Assembly (NCBI RefSeq): GCF_900099785.1 | Contig: NZ_FNDS01000013.1 | Location: forward strand, 1-64,000 | Source of the DNA: Pseudomonas panipatensis | GTDB lineage: Bacteria > Pseudomonadota > Gammaproteobacteria > Pseudomonadales > Pseudomonadaceae | Reading direction: 5' to 3' | Length of the DNA stretch: 64,000 bases | In this document: piece after piece, positions 34,767-43,285 of the stretch | Numbering within the stretch: position 1 is the stretch's first letter | Layout: every line of letters starts with the position of its first letter | Notes under the pieces: generated by a model | What the model was told of the DNA's origin: nothing | Databases searched by the model: none | What the model saw: only the letters and a program-made list of their open reading frames with translations | Translations under genes and position numbers: made by a program

Positions 34767-35717
34767 ATGCGTAAGTCATTGATGCGCATGACACTTCGCC
34801 AACTGCAGGTCTTCCGGGCAGTGTGCGAAAGCCGTTCCTACAGCCGCGCCGCGGAGGAAATGGCGCTGACGCAACCGGCGGTCAGCCTGCAGATTCGCCA
34901 GTTGGAAGAACTGGTCGGCCAGCCGCTGTTCGAGTACATCGGCAAGAAGCTCTACCAGACCGACGCCGCCGATGCCCTGCTGCGCGCCAGCAACGACATC
35001 TTCCAGCGCCTGGAGGTGCTGGACATGCAGCTCTCCGACCTCAAGGGTTCGCTGCAGGGGCAACTGCGCCTGGCCGTGGAGTCCAGCGCCAAGTACATCA
35101 CCCCGCACCTGTTCGCCACCTTCCAGCAGCAGCACCCGGACGTCAGCCTGCACCTCACCGTGGTCAACCGCGCGCAGGTGATCAAGCGCCTGTCGGACAA
35201 CCGCGACGACCTGGTGATCATGTCCCTGGTGCCACAGGACATGGCGCTGGAATTCCTGCCGTTCCTGAACAACCCGATCGTCGCCGTGGCACCGCCGGAC
35301 CACCCGCTGTGCAACACCGCCAAACTGTCGCTGAAAGACCTCGAAGCCTGGCCGCTGCTGATCCGCGAGCCGGGCTCCGGCACGCGCAAGGCCTGTGAGG
35401 AACATTTCCAGCAGAAGCGCGCACATTTCCCGCAAACGCTGGAAGTTTCCTCGCTGGAAGCGCTACGCGAAGGGGTCGTGGCCGGGCTCGGGTTGGCCCT
35501 GTTGCCACGTCATGCGGTGAGCCGCGAACTGCAGGCCGGGCTGCTCCGCGAACTACCGGTGGAAGAGTTGCCGCTGTACCGCAGTTGGTGTCTCGTGCAT
35601 GCCCGCGGCAAGCGCCTGAGCCCCGTGGCCCAGGCGTTCGTCGCCTTCATCCGTGAAGAGCGGGCGCTGATCAGCCAGCTTGCCGAGCGCTTCGCCGCGA
35701 GCCCCGCGCAGAGCTAA
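34767..35717 (+). CDS. LysR-family regulator (PycR-like)
   Basis: A 316-residue LysR-type regulator divergent from pycAB, in the position of pycR in P. aeruginosa. The winged helix-turn-helix spans about residues 8-67 (LRQLQVFRAVCESRSYSRAA, LTQPAVSLQIRQLEELVGQP). The effector domain contains GQLRLAVESSAKYITPHLF and LIREPGSGTRKACEEHF, as in CysB/CbbR-like members. Two in-frame ATGs are possible (34767 and 34782, MRMTLRQL); neither has a clear ribosome site. Its 3' end overlaps a small convergent gene by 47 bp. Confidence 0.9.
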   Translation: MRKSLMRMTLRQLQVFRAVCESRSYSRAAEEMALTQPAVSLQIRQLEELVGQPLFEYIGKKLYQTDAADALLRASNDIFQRLEVLDMQLSDLKGSLQGQLRLAVESSAKYITPHLFATFQQQHPDVSLHLTVVNRAQVIKRLSDNRDDLVIMSLVPQDMALEFLPFLNNPIVAVAPPDHPLCNTAKLSLKDLEAWPLLIREPGSGTRKACEEHFQQKRAHFPQTLEVSSLEALREGVVAGLGLALLPRHAVSRELQAGLLRELPVEELPLYRSWCLVHARGKRLSPVAQAFVAFIREERALISQLAERFAASPAQS

Positions 35718-35883
35718 GGTAGGCGGCGGCGATCAGGTCGGGATAATCGGAGATTTCTTGGTTAAGACGCCGGCTTTCGATGCGATCTTCGATCGCCCGA
35801 CGGAACTGCATGCGGCGTTGGTCTTCAAGCTTGCGGCGGGTCTTGCTATCCAGGAGTTGGGTATCGTCGATCTGGCGTGGCAT
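35671..35883 (-). CDS. Small conserved basic/acidic helical protein, function unknown
   Basis: A 70-residue highly charged protein beginning MPRQIDDTQLLDSKTRRKLE, with RRMQFRRAIEDRIESRRL and a SDYPDLIAAAYL segment. It resembles small Pseudomonas proteins often annotated as PA3496-like putative envelope-integrity proteins, but that link is from memory and weak. GGGAG lies 7 nt before ATG 35883, which supports translation. It overlaps the end of the convergent LysR gene. Confidence 0.6.
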   Translation of the reverse strand: MPRQIDDTQLLDSKTRRKLEDQRRMQFRRAIEDRIESRRLNQEISDYPDLIAAAYLSSARGSRRSARQAG

Positions 35884-35966
35884 CTCGCATCTCCCATGGC
35901 CGAAGGGCTGGAGAGGCCAGCATGGGCGCACGCCGTGACAGTTTGATGGCGCCCGCGCGCCGCTGA

Positions 35967-36911
35967 TCAGGACTCCTGCGCGGCAGCCCCGCTCGGCGGA
36001 TACCAGGGATCGACGTGGGTCATCAGGTTCAGCACCCGGTGCCGCTGCAGCACCCGGCTACGGGCTTCGACGGCGATTTCGTGGCTCACCTCCACCGACA
36101 GGGTGGCGTCGATTTCCAGGTGCGCGTCGACCACGATCATGTCGCCCATCTTGCGCGTGCGGATGTCATGCACACCGGCGACGCCCGGCGTGCCGCGCAG
36201 GGTTTCCAGGATGGCCTCGACCTCTTCCTTGTCGGCGGCGCGGTCGGTGAGATCGTGCAGCGCGTCCCAGGTGAAGCTCCAGCCCATCTTCGCCACCATG
36301 CAGCCGACGATGAGCGCGGCGATCGGGTCGAGGATCGGATAGCCGGCCAGGTTACCGACGATGCCGATACCGACCACCAGCGACGACGCCGCGTCGGAGC
36401 GGGCGTGCCAGGCGTTGGCCACCAGCATGCTCGATTTGACCCGCTCGGCCACCCTCAGCATGTAGCGGAACAGCAGTTCCTTGGCCACCAGCGCGGTGCC
36501 GGCGACCCACAATGCCGTGGCGTGTACGGTGGCGATGGTTTCGGGATATTCCAGCTTGCGCACGGCCGCCCACAGCATGCCCACGCCGACCGCCAGGAGA
36601 ATGCCGCCAAGCGCCAGCGAGGCGGCGTTCTCGAAACGCTGGTGACCGTAGGGATGGTCCTCGTCGGCGGCCTTGCTGCTGTGGTGGTTGGCCAGCAGCA
36701 CGACGAAATCGGCGACCAGGTCGGACAGCGAGTGGATACCGTCGGCGATCAGGCCCTGGGAACGCGAGAAGAAGCCGACGGCGATCTGCACCAGACTCAG
36801 CACCAGATTGACCACGATGCTCACCGTGGTACTGCGCGACGCCGCGCGGCTGCGCTCCTCGGCGCTGACGCGATCGTCTTCGTGATCTTCCAGGAAAGGG
36901 GTGTTCTTCAT
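35967..36911 (-). CDS. Cation diffusion facilitator family transporter
   Basis: A 314-residue CDF metal/proton antiporter. About six helices lie between residues 25 and 210. Metal-site motifs in helices II and V are IADGIHSLSDLVADF and NAWHARSDAASS. The C-terminal cytoplasmic domain (about 215-300) contains GVAGVHDIRTRKMGDMIVVDAHLEID. The family exports Zn2+, Fe2+, Mn2+ or Co2+. ATG 36911 (MKNTPFLED) is chosen over a start 30 nt upstream. No neighbouring metal genes hint at the ion. Confidence 0.9.
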   Translation of the reverse strand: MKNTPFLEDHEDDRVSAEERSRAASRSTTVSIVVNLVLSLVQIAVGFFSRSQGLIADGIHSLSDLVADFVVLLANHHSSKAADEDHPYGHQRFENAASLALGGILLAVGVGMLWAAVRKLEYPETIATVHATALWVAGTALVAKELLFRYMLRVAERVKSSMLVANAWHARSDAASSLVVGIGIVGNLAGYPILDPIAALIVGCMVAKMGWSFTWDALHDLTDRAADKEEVEAILETLRGTPGVAGVHDIRTRKMGDMIVVDAHLEIDATLSVEVSHEIAVEARSRVLQRHRVLNLMTHVDPWYPPSGAAAQES

Positions 36912-37048
36912 GGTTCGCGGTTCCACGCATGGCTGGCGCAATGGCTGCGCATAGAGAGTCGGCCAATGCTCACAGAAAACCGGTCAAAAAGACGTCAAGA
37001 CCGCGTCCCCGGGCAAGCCCGGCGGCGCGGCAAAACAGCGCGCCCCGA

Positions 37049-37936
37049 TCAGTTGGCGTCGTCGGCGCGCGGCTCGTCGTGGCTCTTCACCACCTTGGGC
37101 GACAGGCGCAGGCTGCGCAGGCTGCGCTTGACGCTCTTCAGGTGGTTGACCAGGTCCGGCCCGCGCGCCATGGCCACGCCCATGGCCAGCACGTCGATCA
37201 CCACCAGGTGGGCGATGCGCGAGGTCAGCGGGGTGTAGATGTCGGTGTCCTCATGGACATCGACCGCCAGGTTGACCGTGGCCAGGTCAGCCAGGGGGGT
37301 CTGGCTCGGGCACAGGGTGATCAGGGTGGCGCCGGCCTCGCGGACCAGGTTGGCGGTCACCAGCAGGTCCTTGGAGCGCCCGGACTGCGAGATGCAGATA
37401 GCCACGTCGCTGGGCTTGAGGGTCACCGCCGACATCGCCTGCATGTGCGGGTCGGAGTAGGCCGCCGCCGACAGCAGCAGGCGGAAGAACTTGTGCTGGG
37501 CATCCGCCGCTACCGCGCCGGAAGCGCCGAAGCCATAGAACTCCACGCGCTGGGCATGGGCGATGGCGGCGATGGCGCGCTCCAGGGCATGGGTGTCGAG
37601 CTTCTCGCGCACTTCCATCAGCGAATGCAGGGTGGTGTCGAAGATCTTCAGGCTGAAGTCGGTCACCGAATCGCTTTCGTTGATCGCGAACTGGCCGAAG
37701 CTGGCCCCCGCGGCGAGGCTCTGCGCCAGCTTCAGCTTGAGGTCCTGGAAGCCGGTGCAACCGATGGCGCGGCAGAAGCGCACGATGGTCGGCTCGCTGA
37801 CGCCGACGCCATGCGCCAGGTCGGCCATGGAGCTGTGCATGACCGACGCCGGGTCCTGCATCACGTGATCGGCGACCTTGAGTTCCGACTTGCGAAGCAG
37901 ATGACGCGACTGGGCGATGTGTTGCAACAGGTTCAC
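37049..37936 (-). CDS. HexR-like regulator (RpiR family)
   Basis: A 295-residue RpiR-family repressor. The N-terminal helix-turn-helix (about 1-75) contains LRKSELKVADHVM and VSEPTIVRFCRAIGCTGFQD. The SIS sugar-phosphate domain (about 125-260) contains YGFGASGAVAADAQHKFFRL and ICISQSGRSKDLL. HexR senses KDPG and represses zwf/edd/gap-type genes. It is divergent from zwf across a HexR-type palindrome, so it likely represses zwf and itself. Pseudomonas has a second hexR beside zwf-pgl-eda; this appears to be the paralogue. Confidence 0.92.
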   Translation of the reverse strand: MNLLQHIAQSRHLLRKSELKVADHVMQDPASVMHSSMADLAHGVGVSEPTIVRFCRAIGCTGFQDLKLKLAQSLAAGASFGQFAINESDSVTDFSLKIFDTTLHSLMEVREKLDTHALERAIAAIAHAQRVEFYGFGASGAVAADAQHKFFRLLLSAAAYSDPHMQAMSAVTLKPSDVAICISQSGRSKDLLVTANLVREAGATLITLCPSQTPLADLATVNLAVDVHEDTDIYTPLTSRIAHLVVIDVLAMGVAMARGPDLVNHLKSVKRSLRSLRLSPKVVKSHDEPRADDAN

Positions 37937-37979
37937 TGGGCTGGACTCGGCTATGATCGGCGGATGGGATGTAGTCGGC

Positions 37980-37996
37980 TTGTAGTTATACTACAA
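37980..37996. promoter_or_regulatory. HexR operator
   Basis: TTGTAGTTATACTACAA has perfect 7-bp arms around TAT. The core TGTAGTTATACTACA fits the known HexR consensus TGTARTWWWAYTACA at every position. It lies 44 bp before the hexR-like start and 46 bp before zwf. Confidence 0.85.
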
Positions 37997-38042
37997 AACA
38001 GGCGATGACGCCCAGGCAATAAGTGGCGGAGCAGTATTCATC

Positions 38043-39512
38043 ATGTCGAATTCCCCGGCGTTTCCCCGTTCCTGCGACATCCTGGTGTTCGGCGGCAGTG
38101 GCGACCTGGCCCTGCACAAACTGCTGCCGGCGCTCTACCACCTGCATCGCGAGCAGCGCCTGCCGGCCGATACCCGCATCTTCGCCCTGGCCCGCAGCAC
38201 GCGGGCGCTGGACGACTACCTGGCGCTGGCCGAGCGGCATTGCCGGGCCCAGGTGAGCCGCGACGACTTCACCCTGGCCGACTGGCAAAGCTTCGCCGCG
38301 CGCATCGACTACCTGGCCATGGACGCCGCGCAGAGCGCCGACTTCGGCCGTCTGCGCGAACGCCTCAAGCACAGCGAGACGCGCGTACTGGTGCATTACC
38401 TGGCGACCGCGCCGAACCTCTTCACCCCCATCGCACAGAACCTCAAGCTCGCCGGCCTGGCCGGTCCCGAGGCGCGCATCGTGCTGGAGAAGCCGCTCGG
38501 CCACTCGCTGGAGTCGGCACGCGCGATCAACCTGGCGATCGGCCAGGTCTTCGATGAGTCGCGGGTATTCCGCATCGACCATTACCTGGGCAAGGAAACC
38601 GTGCAGAACCTCATGGCGCTGCGCTTCGCCAACACCCTGTTCGAGCCGCTGTGGCGCAGCGCCTACGTCGACCATGTGCAGATCAGCGTCAACGAGACGC
38701 TCGGCGTGGAAAACCGCGGCGCCTACTACGACCATGCCGGGGCCATGCGCGACATGGTGCAGAACCACCTGCTGCAACTGCTCTGCCTGGTGGCGATGGA
38801 GGTGCCGGTGCATTTCGACGCCGAATCCGTGCGCAACGAGAAACTGAAGATCCTCCAGGCGCTGCGGCCGATCGGCGGCCAGGACGTGCAGGACAAGACG
38901 GTGCGCGGGCAGTACAGCGCCGGCCACATCGGCGGCCAGGAAGTGCCGGCCTACTGGTTCGAGAAGCAGGTGGACAACGACAGCGACACCGAAACCTTCG
39001 TCGCCGTGCGGGCGGACATCGACAACTGGCGCTGGGCCGGGGTGCCCTTCTACCTGCGCACCGGCAAGCGCATGGCGAAGAAGTGCTCGGAGATCGTCAT
39101 CCAGTTCAAGCCGGTGCCGCACAACCTGATCGGCGACGGCAGCGGCCCGGCCAACCGCCTGTGGATAAGGTTGCAGCCGGAGGAACGCATCAGCCTGCAA
39201 CTGATGGCCAAGATGCCGGGCAAAGGCATGCAACTGGAAGCGGTGGAGCTGGACCTGAACCTGGCCCAGGCGTTCAGCAAGAACAAACGCCGCTGGGATG
39301 CCTATGAGCGCCTGCTGCTGGACGTGATCGAAGGCGACTCGACGCTGTTCATGCGCCGCGACGAAGTGGAAGCGGCCTGGCGCTGGGTCGACCCGATCCT
39401 CGCCGGCTGGCGGGAGCACTACCAGCGCCCGCGCCCCTACCCCGCCGGCAGCAATGGCCCGGAGCAGGCGCAGAGCCTGCTCGAACTGGCCGGACGCGAA
39501 TGGTACAGCTAA
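38043..39512 (+). CDS. zwf: Glucose-6-phosphate 1-dehydrogenase
   Basis: Oxidises glucose 6-phosphate to 6-phosphogluconolactone with NAD(P), feeding the Entner-Doudoroff and pentose-phosphate routes. It has 489 residues, the normal length. The coenzyme motif is LVFGGSGDLALHKLLPAL (the usual GASGDLA reads GGSGDLA). The substrate site is FRIDHYLGKETVQNL with the conserved lysine. NHLLQLLCLVAMEVP and the C-terminal AYERLLLDVIEGD are typical. It is divergent from the HexR-like gene and not followed by pgl or eda, unlike the canonical zwf operon; it is probably the second zwf. Confidence 0.95.
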   Translation: MSNSPAFPRSCDILVFGGSGDLALHKLLPALYHLHREQRLPADTRIFALARSTRALDDYLALAERHCRAQVSRDDFTLADWQSFAARIDYLAMDAAQSADFGRLRERLKHSETRVLVHYLATAPNLFTPIAQNLKLAGLAGPEARIVLEKPLGHSLESARAINLAIGQVFDESRVFRIDHYLGKETVQNLMALRFANTLFEPLWRSAYVDHVQISVNETLGVENRGAYYDHAGAMRDMVQNHLLQLLCLVAMEVPVHFDAESVRNEKLKILQALRPIGGQDVQDKTVRGQYSAGHIGGQEVPAYWFEKQVDNDSDTETFVAVRADIDNWRWAGVPFYLRTGKRMAKKCSEIVIQFKPVPHNLIGDGSGPANRLWIRLQPEERISLQLMAKMPGKGMQLEAVELDLNLAQAFSKNKRRWDAYERLLLDVIEGDSTLFMRRDEVEAAWRWVDPILAGWREHYQRPRPYPAGSNGPEQAQSLLELAGREWYS

Positions 39513-39557
39513 GCCCCCGCGCGACCGAACCCACGCCGTCGCCGCGAGCGGCGGCGC

Positions 39558-40868
39558 TCAGAGCAGCGGGATGCTGTAGCTGACGATCAGGCGATTCTCG
39601 TCCTTGTCGCTCGAATCATTGCCACGCAGGACCGCGCTGCGCCAGGTGAATCCCAGGCCCTTGAAGGTGCCCTGGGGAATCACGTAATCCACGCGCAGAT
39701 CGTGCTCCCACTCCTTGTTGTCGCCGTTCTTGGCCTTGATGTGCGAACCGCTCCAGTAGGTGAAGCTGGATTTCAGCCCGTCCACGCCGAGCCTGGAAAA
39801 GTCGTAGGCGTAGGCGGCCATCCAGGTGTCCTCGCCCGCGTTGACGAAGCGCAGCACCTGCGCGTTGGTGATCAGGTACGGCGAGCGGCCCTGCCCCTGG
39901 TTGATGTGCGGGAAGTCGCTGTCGCCGCTCATGCCCTGGTAGCCCAGGCTGAACGCATGGCCCTTCAGGCTGTAGGTGAGCATGCTGCTCCACAGGCGGT
40001 TATCCACCTCGCCCTTGCCGACGCCATTGCCGTAGTAACCGGCACTGACATAGCCCTCTTTCTGCCCGGAGGCGCTGCCGTTCTTGCCGTCGGGCGAGCT
40101 GTAGAAATAGCGCAGGTCGGTTTTCAACTGACCGACCGGCAATTGCCATTGATGCACCAGGCCGAGGAAATGTTGCTGGTAGAAGTTCTCCAGCTCGCCG
40201 TAGTAGTACTGCAACTGCAGTTGCTTGCTGGCCTGGTAATCGACCCCGGCGTAATAGAACTGATTGCTGAAACGCCCGGTTTTCGGATCGTTGGCGCCGT
40301 TGATCGACATCCCCTGCGCATTCGAAGAGTTACGGTCGTTCACCTGGTCGATGCGCCCGGCCAGCAGGTTGAAATCCTGCACATCCTTCGACTCGACCTG
40401 CCAGCCCTGGAAGGTCTGCGGCACCAGGCGCCCGTCGTTGTAGGTCAGCACCGGCAGCTTCGGCATCAGGGTGCCGCCCTTGAACTGGGTCTGTGCGAAG
40501 CGCGCTTTGGCGGTGGCCTCGAGACGACTGAAACTGCTTACCGCAGAACCGTCGTGCTCCAGCGGGAAGACGCTGCCCGGCTGGTACTTCTTGCTGCTCG
40601 ACGAGCCCGGCGCGTCCAGGCGCACGGCCTCGATTCCCAGCGCGTCGACGCCGAAGCCCAGCGCCCCCTCGGTGAATCCCGACTGGTAGTTGAGCATGAA
40701 GGCCTGCCCCCACTCGCTGTCGGTGGGCTTGTCTTCGTTGCGGGTGTCCTGGTTGAAGTAGAAATTGCGCAGATCCAGCGAAGCCTTGCTGTCTTCGAGG
40801 AAACCGGCCGCCGACACGGACTGGGCGATACCCACGGCCGTCAGCAGGGGAAGGAGGATTTTGTGCAT
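39558..40868 (-). CDS. OprD-family outer-membrane porin
   Basis: A 436-residue substrate-specific porin. A signal peptide (MHKILLPLLTAVGIAQSVSA, about residues 1-20) is followed by GFLEDSKASLDLRNFYFNQD, the conserved OprD N-terminus. Alternating beta-strand pattern continues to a C-terminal strand ENRLIVSYSIPLL ending in a hydrophobic residue. Other family markers are QTFQGWQVESKDV and KLQLQYYYGELENFY-type segments. It is monocistronic, convergent with zwf, in an interval where P. aeruginosa has none as far as I recall. Likely substrates are small organic acids or amino acids. Confidence 0.9.
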   Translation of the reverse strand: MHKILLPLLTAVGIAQSVSAAGFLEDSKASLDLRNFYFNQDTRNEDKPTDSEWGQAFMLNYQSGFTEGALGFGVDALGIEAVRLDAPGSSSSKKYQPGSVFPLEHDGSAVSSFSRLEATAKARFAQTQFKGGTLMPKLPVLTYNDGRLVPQTFQGWQVESKDVQDFNLLAGRIDQVNDRNSSNAQGMSINGANDPKTGRFSNQFYYAGVDYQASKQLQLQYYYGELENFYQQHFLGLVHQWQLPVGQLKTDLRYFYSSPDGKNGSASGQKEGYVSAGYYGNGVGKGEVDNRLWSSMLTYSLKGHAFSLGYQGMSGDSDFPHINQGQGRSPYLITNAQVLRFVNAGEDTWMAAYAYDFSRLGVDGLKSSFTYWSGSHIKAKNGDNKEWEHDLRVDYVIPQGTFKGLGFTWRSAVLRGNDSSDKDENRLIVSYSIPLL

Positions 40869-41122
40869 CGAGGACACCCGAGATCGGTAAGACTGGCTGG
40901 AAATGCTCATTCCAGAGCGACTGCGATTTTCGGGGCGCACTCTAATGAAAATCGCATATTCCTTGAAAGAATTAATTAGCATTCAATTAAAACAATAAAG
41001 AATAAAAAACCACTCTTCTTATGCCGGGCGCCCCCGCCGCGCACAGGTCGGAACGCTGCGAAGCCTCGGACAATTCCCGTACAATTCGTCCACCTATTTA
41101 CGCGTCATCCGAGTTCCCCAGC
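40869..41122. promoter_or_regulatory. Divergent promoter region of the porin and trhP
   Basis: This 254-bp gap contains an AT-rich stretch (about 40950-41015) with several TAATTA/ATTAAT blocks, consistent with promoters for the porin (leftward) and trhP (rightward). No specific operator was recognised. Confidence 0.4.
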
Positions 41123-42520
41123 ATGTCCGTCCCCTTCAAACCCGAACTGCTCGCTCCCGCCGGCTCGCTGAAAGCCATGCGCCATGCCTTCGCCTATGGC
41201 GCCGACGCCGTCTACGCCGGCCAGCCACGCTACAGCCTGCGGGTGCGCAACAACGAATTCGACCTGGCCAACCTGGCCATCGGCATCGCCGAAGCCCACG
41301 CCCTCGGCAAGCGCTTCTACCTGGTGGTGAACATCGCCCCGCACAACGCCAAGCTGAAGACCTTCCTGAGCGACCTGGAACCGGTGCTGGCCCTGGGGCC
41401 GGACGCGCTGATCATGTCCGATCCGGGCATGATCATGCTGGTTCGCCAACATTTCCCCGAGGTAGCCGTTCACCTGTCGGTGCAGGCCAACGCCGTGAAC
41501 TGGGCCAGCGTGGCCTTCTGGCGCGACCAGGGGTTGAGCCGGGTGATTCTGTCCCGCGAACTGTCGCTGGAAGAGATCGGCGAGATCCGCGAGCGGGTGC
41601 CAGAGATGGAACTCGAAGTCTTCGTCCACGGCGCCCTGTGCATGGCCTATTCCGGGCGCTGCCTGCTGTCCGGCTACATCAACCGCCGCGACCCCAACCA
41701 GGGCACCTGTACCAACGCCTGCCGCTGGCAGTACCAGGCGCACCCGGCGCGCGAGGACGAACTGGGCCTGGCCGTGGCCGAGCCGACCTTGGGCCTGGGC
41801 GCGCCCAGCCAGGAAATCTTCCTGCTCGAAGAAAGCAACCGCCCCGGCGAACTGATGGAGGCCTTCGAGGACGAGCACGGCACCTACATCATGAACTCCA
41901 AGGACCTGCGCGCCATCCAGCACGTCCAGCGCCTGGCGGAGATGGGCGTGCACTCGCTGAAGATCGAGGGCCGCACCAAGTCGCACTTCTACGTCGCACG
42001 CACCGCCCAGGCCTATCGCCAGGCCATCGATGACGCGGTCGCCGGGCGCGGCTTCGACCGTGGCCTGATGGATCGCCTGGAATCCCTCGCCCACCGTGGC
42101 TACACCGAAGGCTTCCTGCGCCGCCACGTGCACGACGAATACCAGAACTACCAGTACGGCAGCTCGCGCTCGGAGCGCCAGCAGTTCGTCGGCGAATTCA
42201 GCGGCGAACGCCGCAACGGCCTGGCCGAGGTGCGGGTGAAGAACCGCTTCGAAGTCGGCGACAGCGTCGAGCTGATGACCCCGGCGGGCAACCACGCCCT
42301 GCGCATCGAGTCCCTGCAGAACGCTCGCGGCGAAGCCATCGGCGTGGCGCCGGGCGACGGCCATGTGGTCTACCTGCCACTGCCGCAGGACATCGACCTG
42401 GGTTACGCCCTGCTGCTGCGCGACCTCGACGGCGCTCGCGCCAGCCAGGCCGCGACGGCGGCCGCGCCAGCCGCCAAGGGCGGTTGTGGCGGCGGCGGTT
42501 GCGGCAGTTGCGCGGGCTGA
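41123..42520 (+). CDS. trhP: U32-family tRNA 5-hydroxyuridine synthesis protein TrhP (YegQ)
   Basis: A 465-residue protein very close to E. coli YegQ/TrhP, which hydroxylates U34 of tRNA using prephenate. FKPELLAPAGSLKAMRHAF opens the protein. LRVRNNEFDLANLAIGI, VVNIAPHNAKLKTF and SVQANAVNWASV follow. Four conserved cysteines occur in GALCMAYSGRCLLSGY and NQGTCTNACRW. The C-terminus has an added Cys/Gly tail (GGCGGGGCGSCAG). ATG 41123 is chosen by homology. Older annotation calls this family collagenase/peptidase; that activity is not expected. Confidence 0.94.
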   Translation: MSVPFKPELLAPAGSLKAMRHAFAYGADAVYAGQPRYSLRVRNNEFDLANLAIGIAEAHALGKRFYLVVNIAPHNAKLKTFLSDLEPVLALGPDALIMSDPGMIMLVRQHFPEVAVHLSVQANAVNWASVAFWRDQGLSRVILSRELSLEEIGEIRERVPEMELEVFVHGALCMAYSGRCLLSGYINRRDPNQGTCTNACRWQYQAHPAREDELGLAVAEPTLGLGAPSQEIFLLEESNRPGELMEAFEDEHGTYIMNSKDLRAIQHVQRLAEMGVHSLKIEGRTKSHFYVARTAQAYRQAIDDAVAGRGFDRGLMDRLESLAHRGYTEGFLRRHVHDEYQNYQYGSSRSERQQFVGEFSGERRNGLAEVRVKNRFEVGDSVELMTPAGNHALRIESLQNARGEAIGVAPGDGHVVYLPLPQDIDLGYALLLRDLDGARASQAATAAAPAAKGGCGGGGCGSCAG

Positions 42521-42556
42521 CGCGCAACGGCGGATAAGCGCAAACGCCCAGCCGCC

Positions 42557-43279
42557 CTAGGGGTTCTGCAGGAACACCACGTAGCCGCGGAACCAGGGGC
42601 TGCGCGCCAGGTAATCCGGCGCCTGCCAGCGGCCGTACTGCGCCAGGCCGATGCGGAAGGGCAACTGCAGGCGCGCCACGCGCGGCAGGTAGTCGGCGTA
42701 GTTGGGGATGGTCTGGCGGCCCTGGTAGGTCTGCACCACCACCTCGTCGACCACGCCCTTGAGCTGGTTGATGGTGGCCGCTTCGGCGTTGCTGCTCCAG
42801 TCCAGCAGGCCGGTGATGCTCAGGCGATAGTCGACCGGCAGGCGTTGGCGGAAATCGCGCAGGAAAGCGACGTATTCGGCGAGGTAGCGGGTACGCGCGT
42901 CGAAGTCGATCTGCACGCCGCGCAGCGAGTTGCCGGCACGGCGCCAGCGCTTCAACTGGGCCAGCAGGGTGCGGTAGCTGTCCTCGCTCCAGCGCAGACT
43001 GTGCGCGCGGTAGACCACCCACACCTCGGCGCCCTTCAGGCGTGGAATGGCGATGCCCTGGGCATGCAGCCGCGCCGGCGCGGAAGCGGCGCCGCGCGGC
43101 GCGCTGATCTGGCCCTGGAGGACATACAGGGTGCGCGCATGCGCCAGTGCCGGCTGCGCACCGACACCGCCCCAGAGCCAGAAGGCGTCATAGTCGGCGG
43201 CATCCACCACCTCCGCACGCGCCGGGCCGCCCAGCAGCGCCAGCAGGCCGGCGACCAGCCACACCCGGCCATGGCGCAT
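42557..43279 (-). CDS. Exported DUF3142-family protein
   Basis: A 240-residue exported protein of unknown function. Signal peptide MRHGRVWLVAGLLALLGGPARA (about 1-22), then DAFWLWGGVGAQPAL, GVQIDFDARTRYLAEYVAFL and EVVVQTYQGRQTIPNYADYL. The layout suggests a TIM-barrel glycosidase-like fold, as in DUF3142. It lies 6 bp after the large periplasmic protein gene on the same strand, so the two are almost certainly co-transcribed. It is convergent with trhP. Confidence 0.8.
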   Translation of the reverse strand: MRHGRVWLVAGLLALLGGPARAEVVDAADYDAFWLWGGVGAQPALAHARTLYVLQGQISAPRGAASAPARLHAQGIAIPRLKGAEVWVVYRAHSLRWSEDSYRTLLAQLKRWRRAGNSLRGVQIDFDARTRYLAEYVAFLRDFRQRLPVDYRLSITGLLDWSSNAEAATINQLKGVVDEVVVQTYQGRQTIPNYADYLPRVARLQLPFRIGLAQYGRWQAPDYLARSPWFRGYVVFLQNP

Positions 43280-43285
43280 CGCGGC

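Noticed and set aside
41123-42520. Collagenase-like peptidase U32
   Set aside because: Sequence follows YegQ/TrhP, now linked to tRNA hydroxylation; protease activity is not supported.
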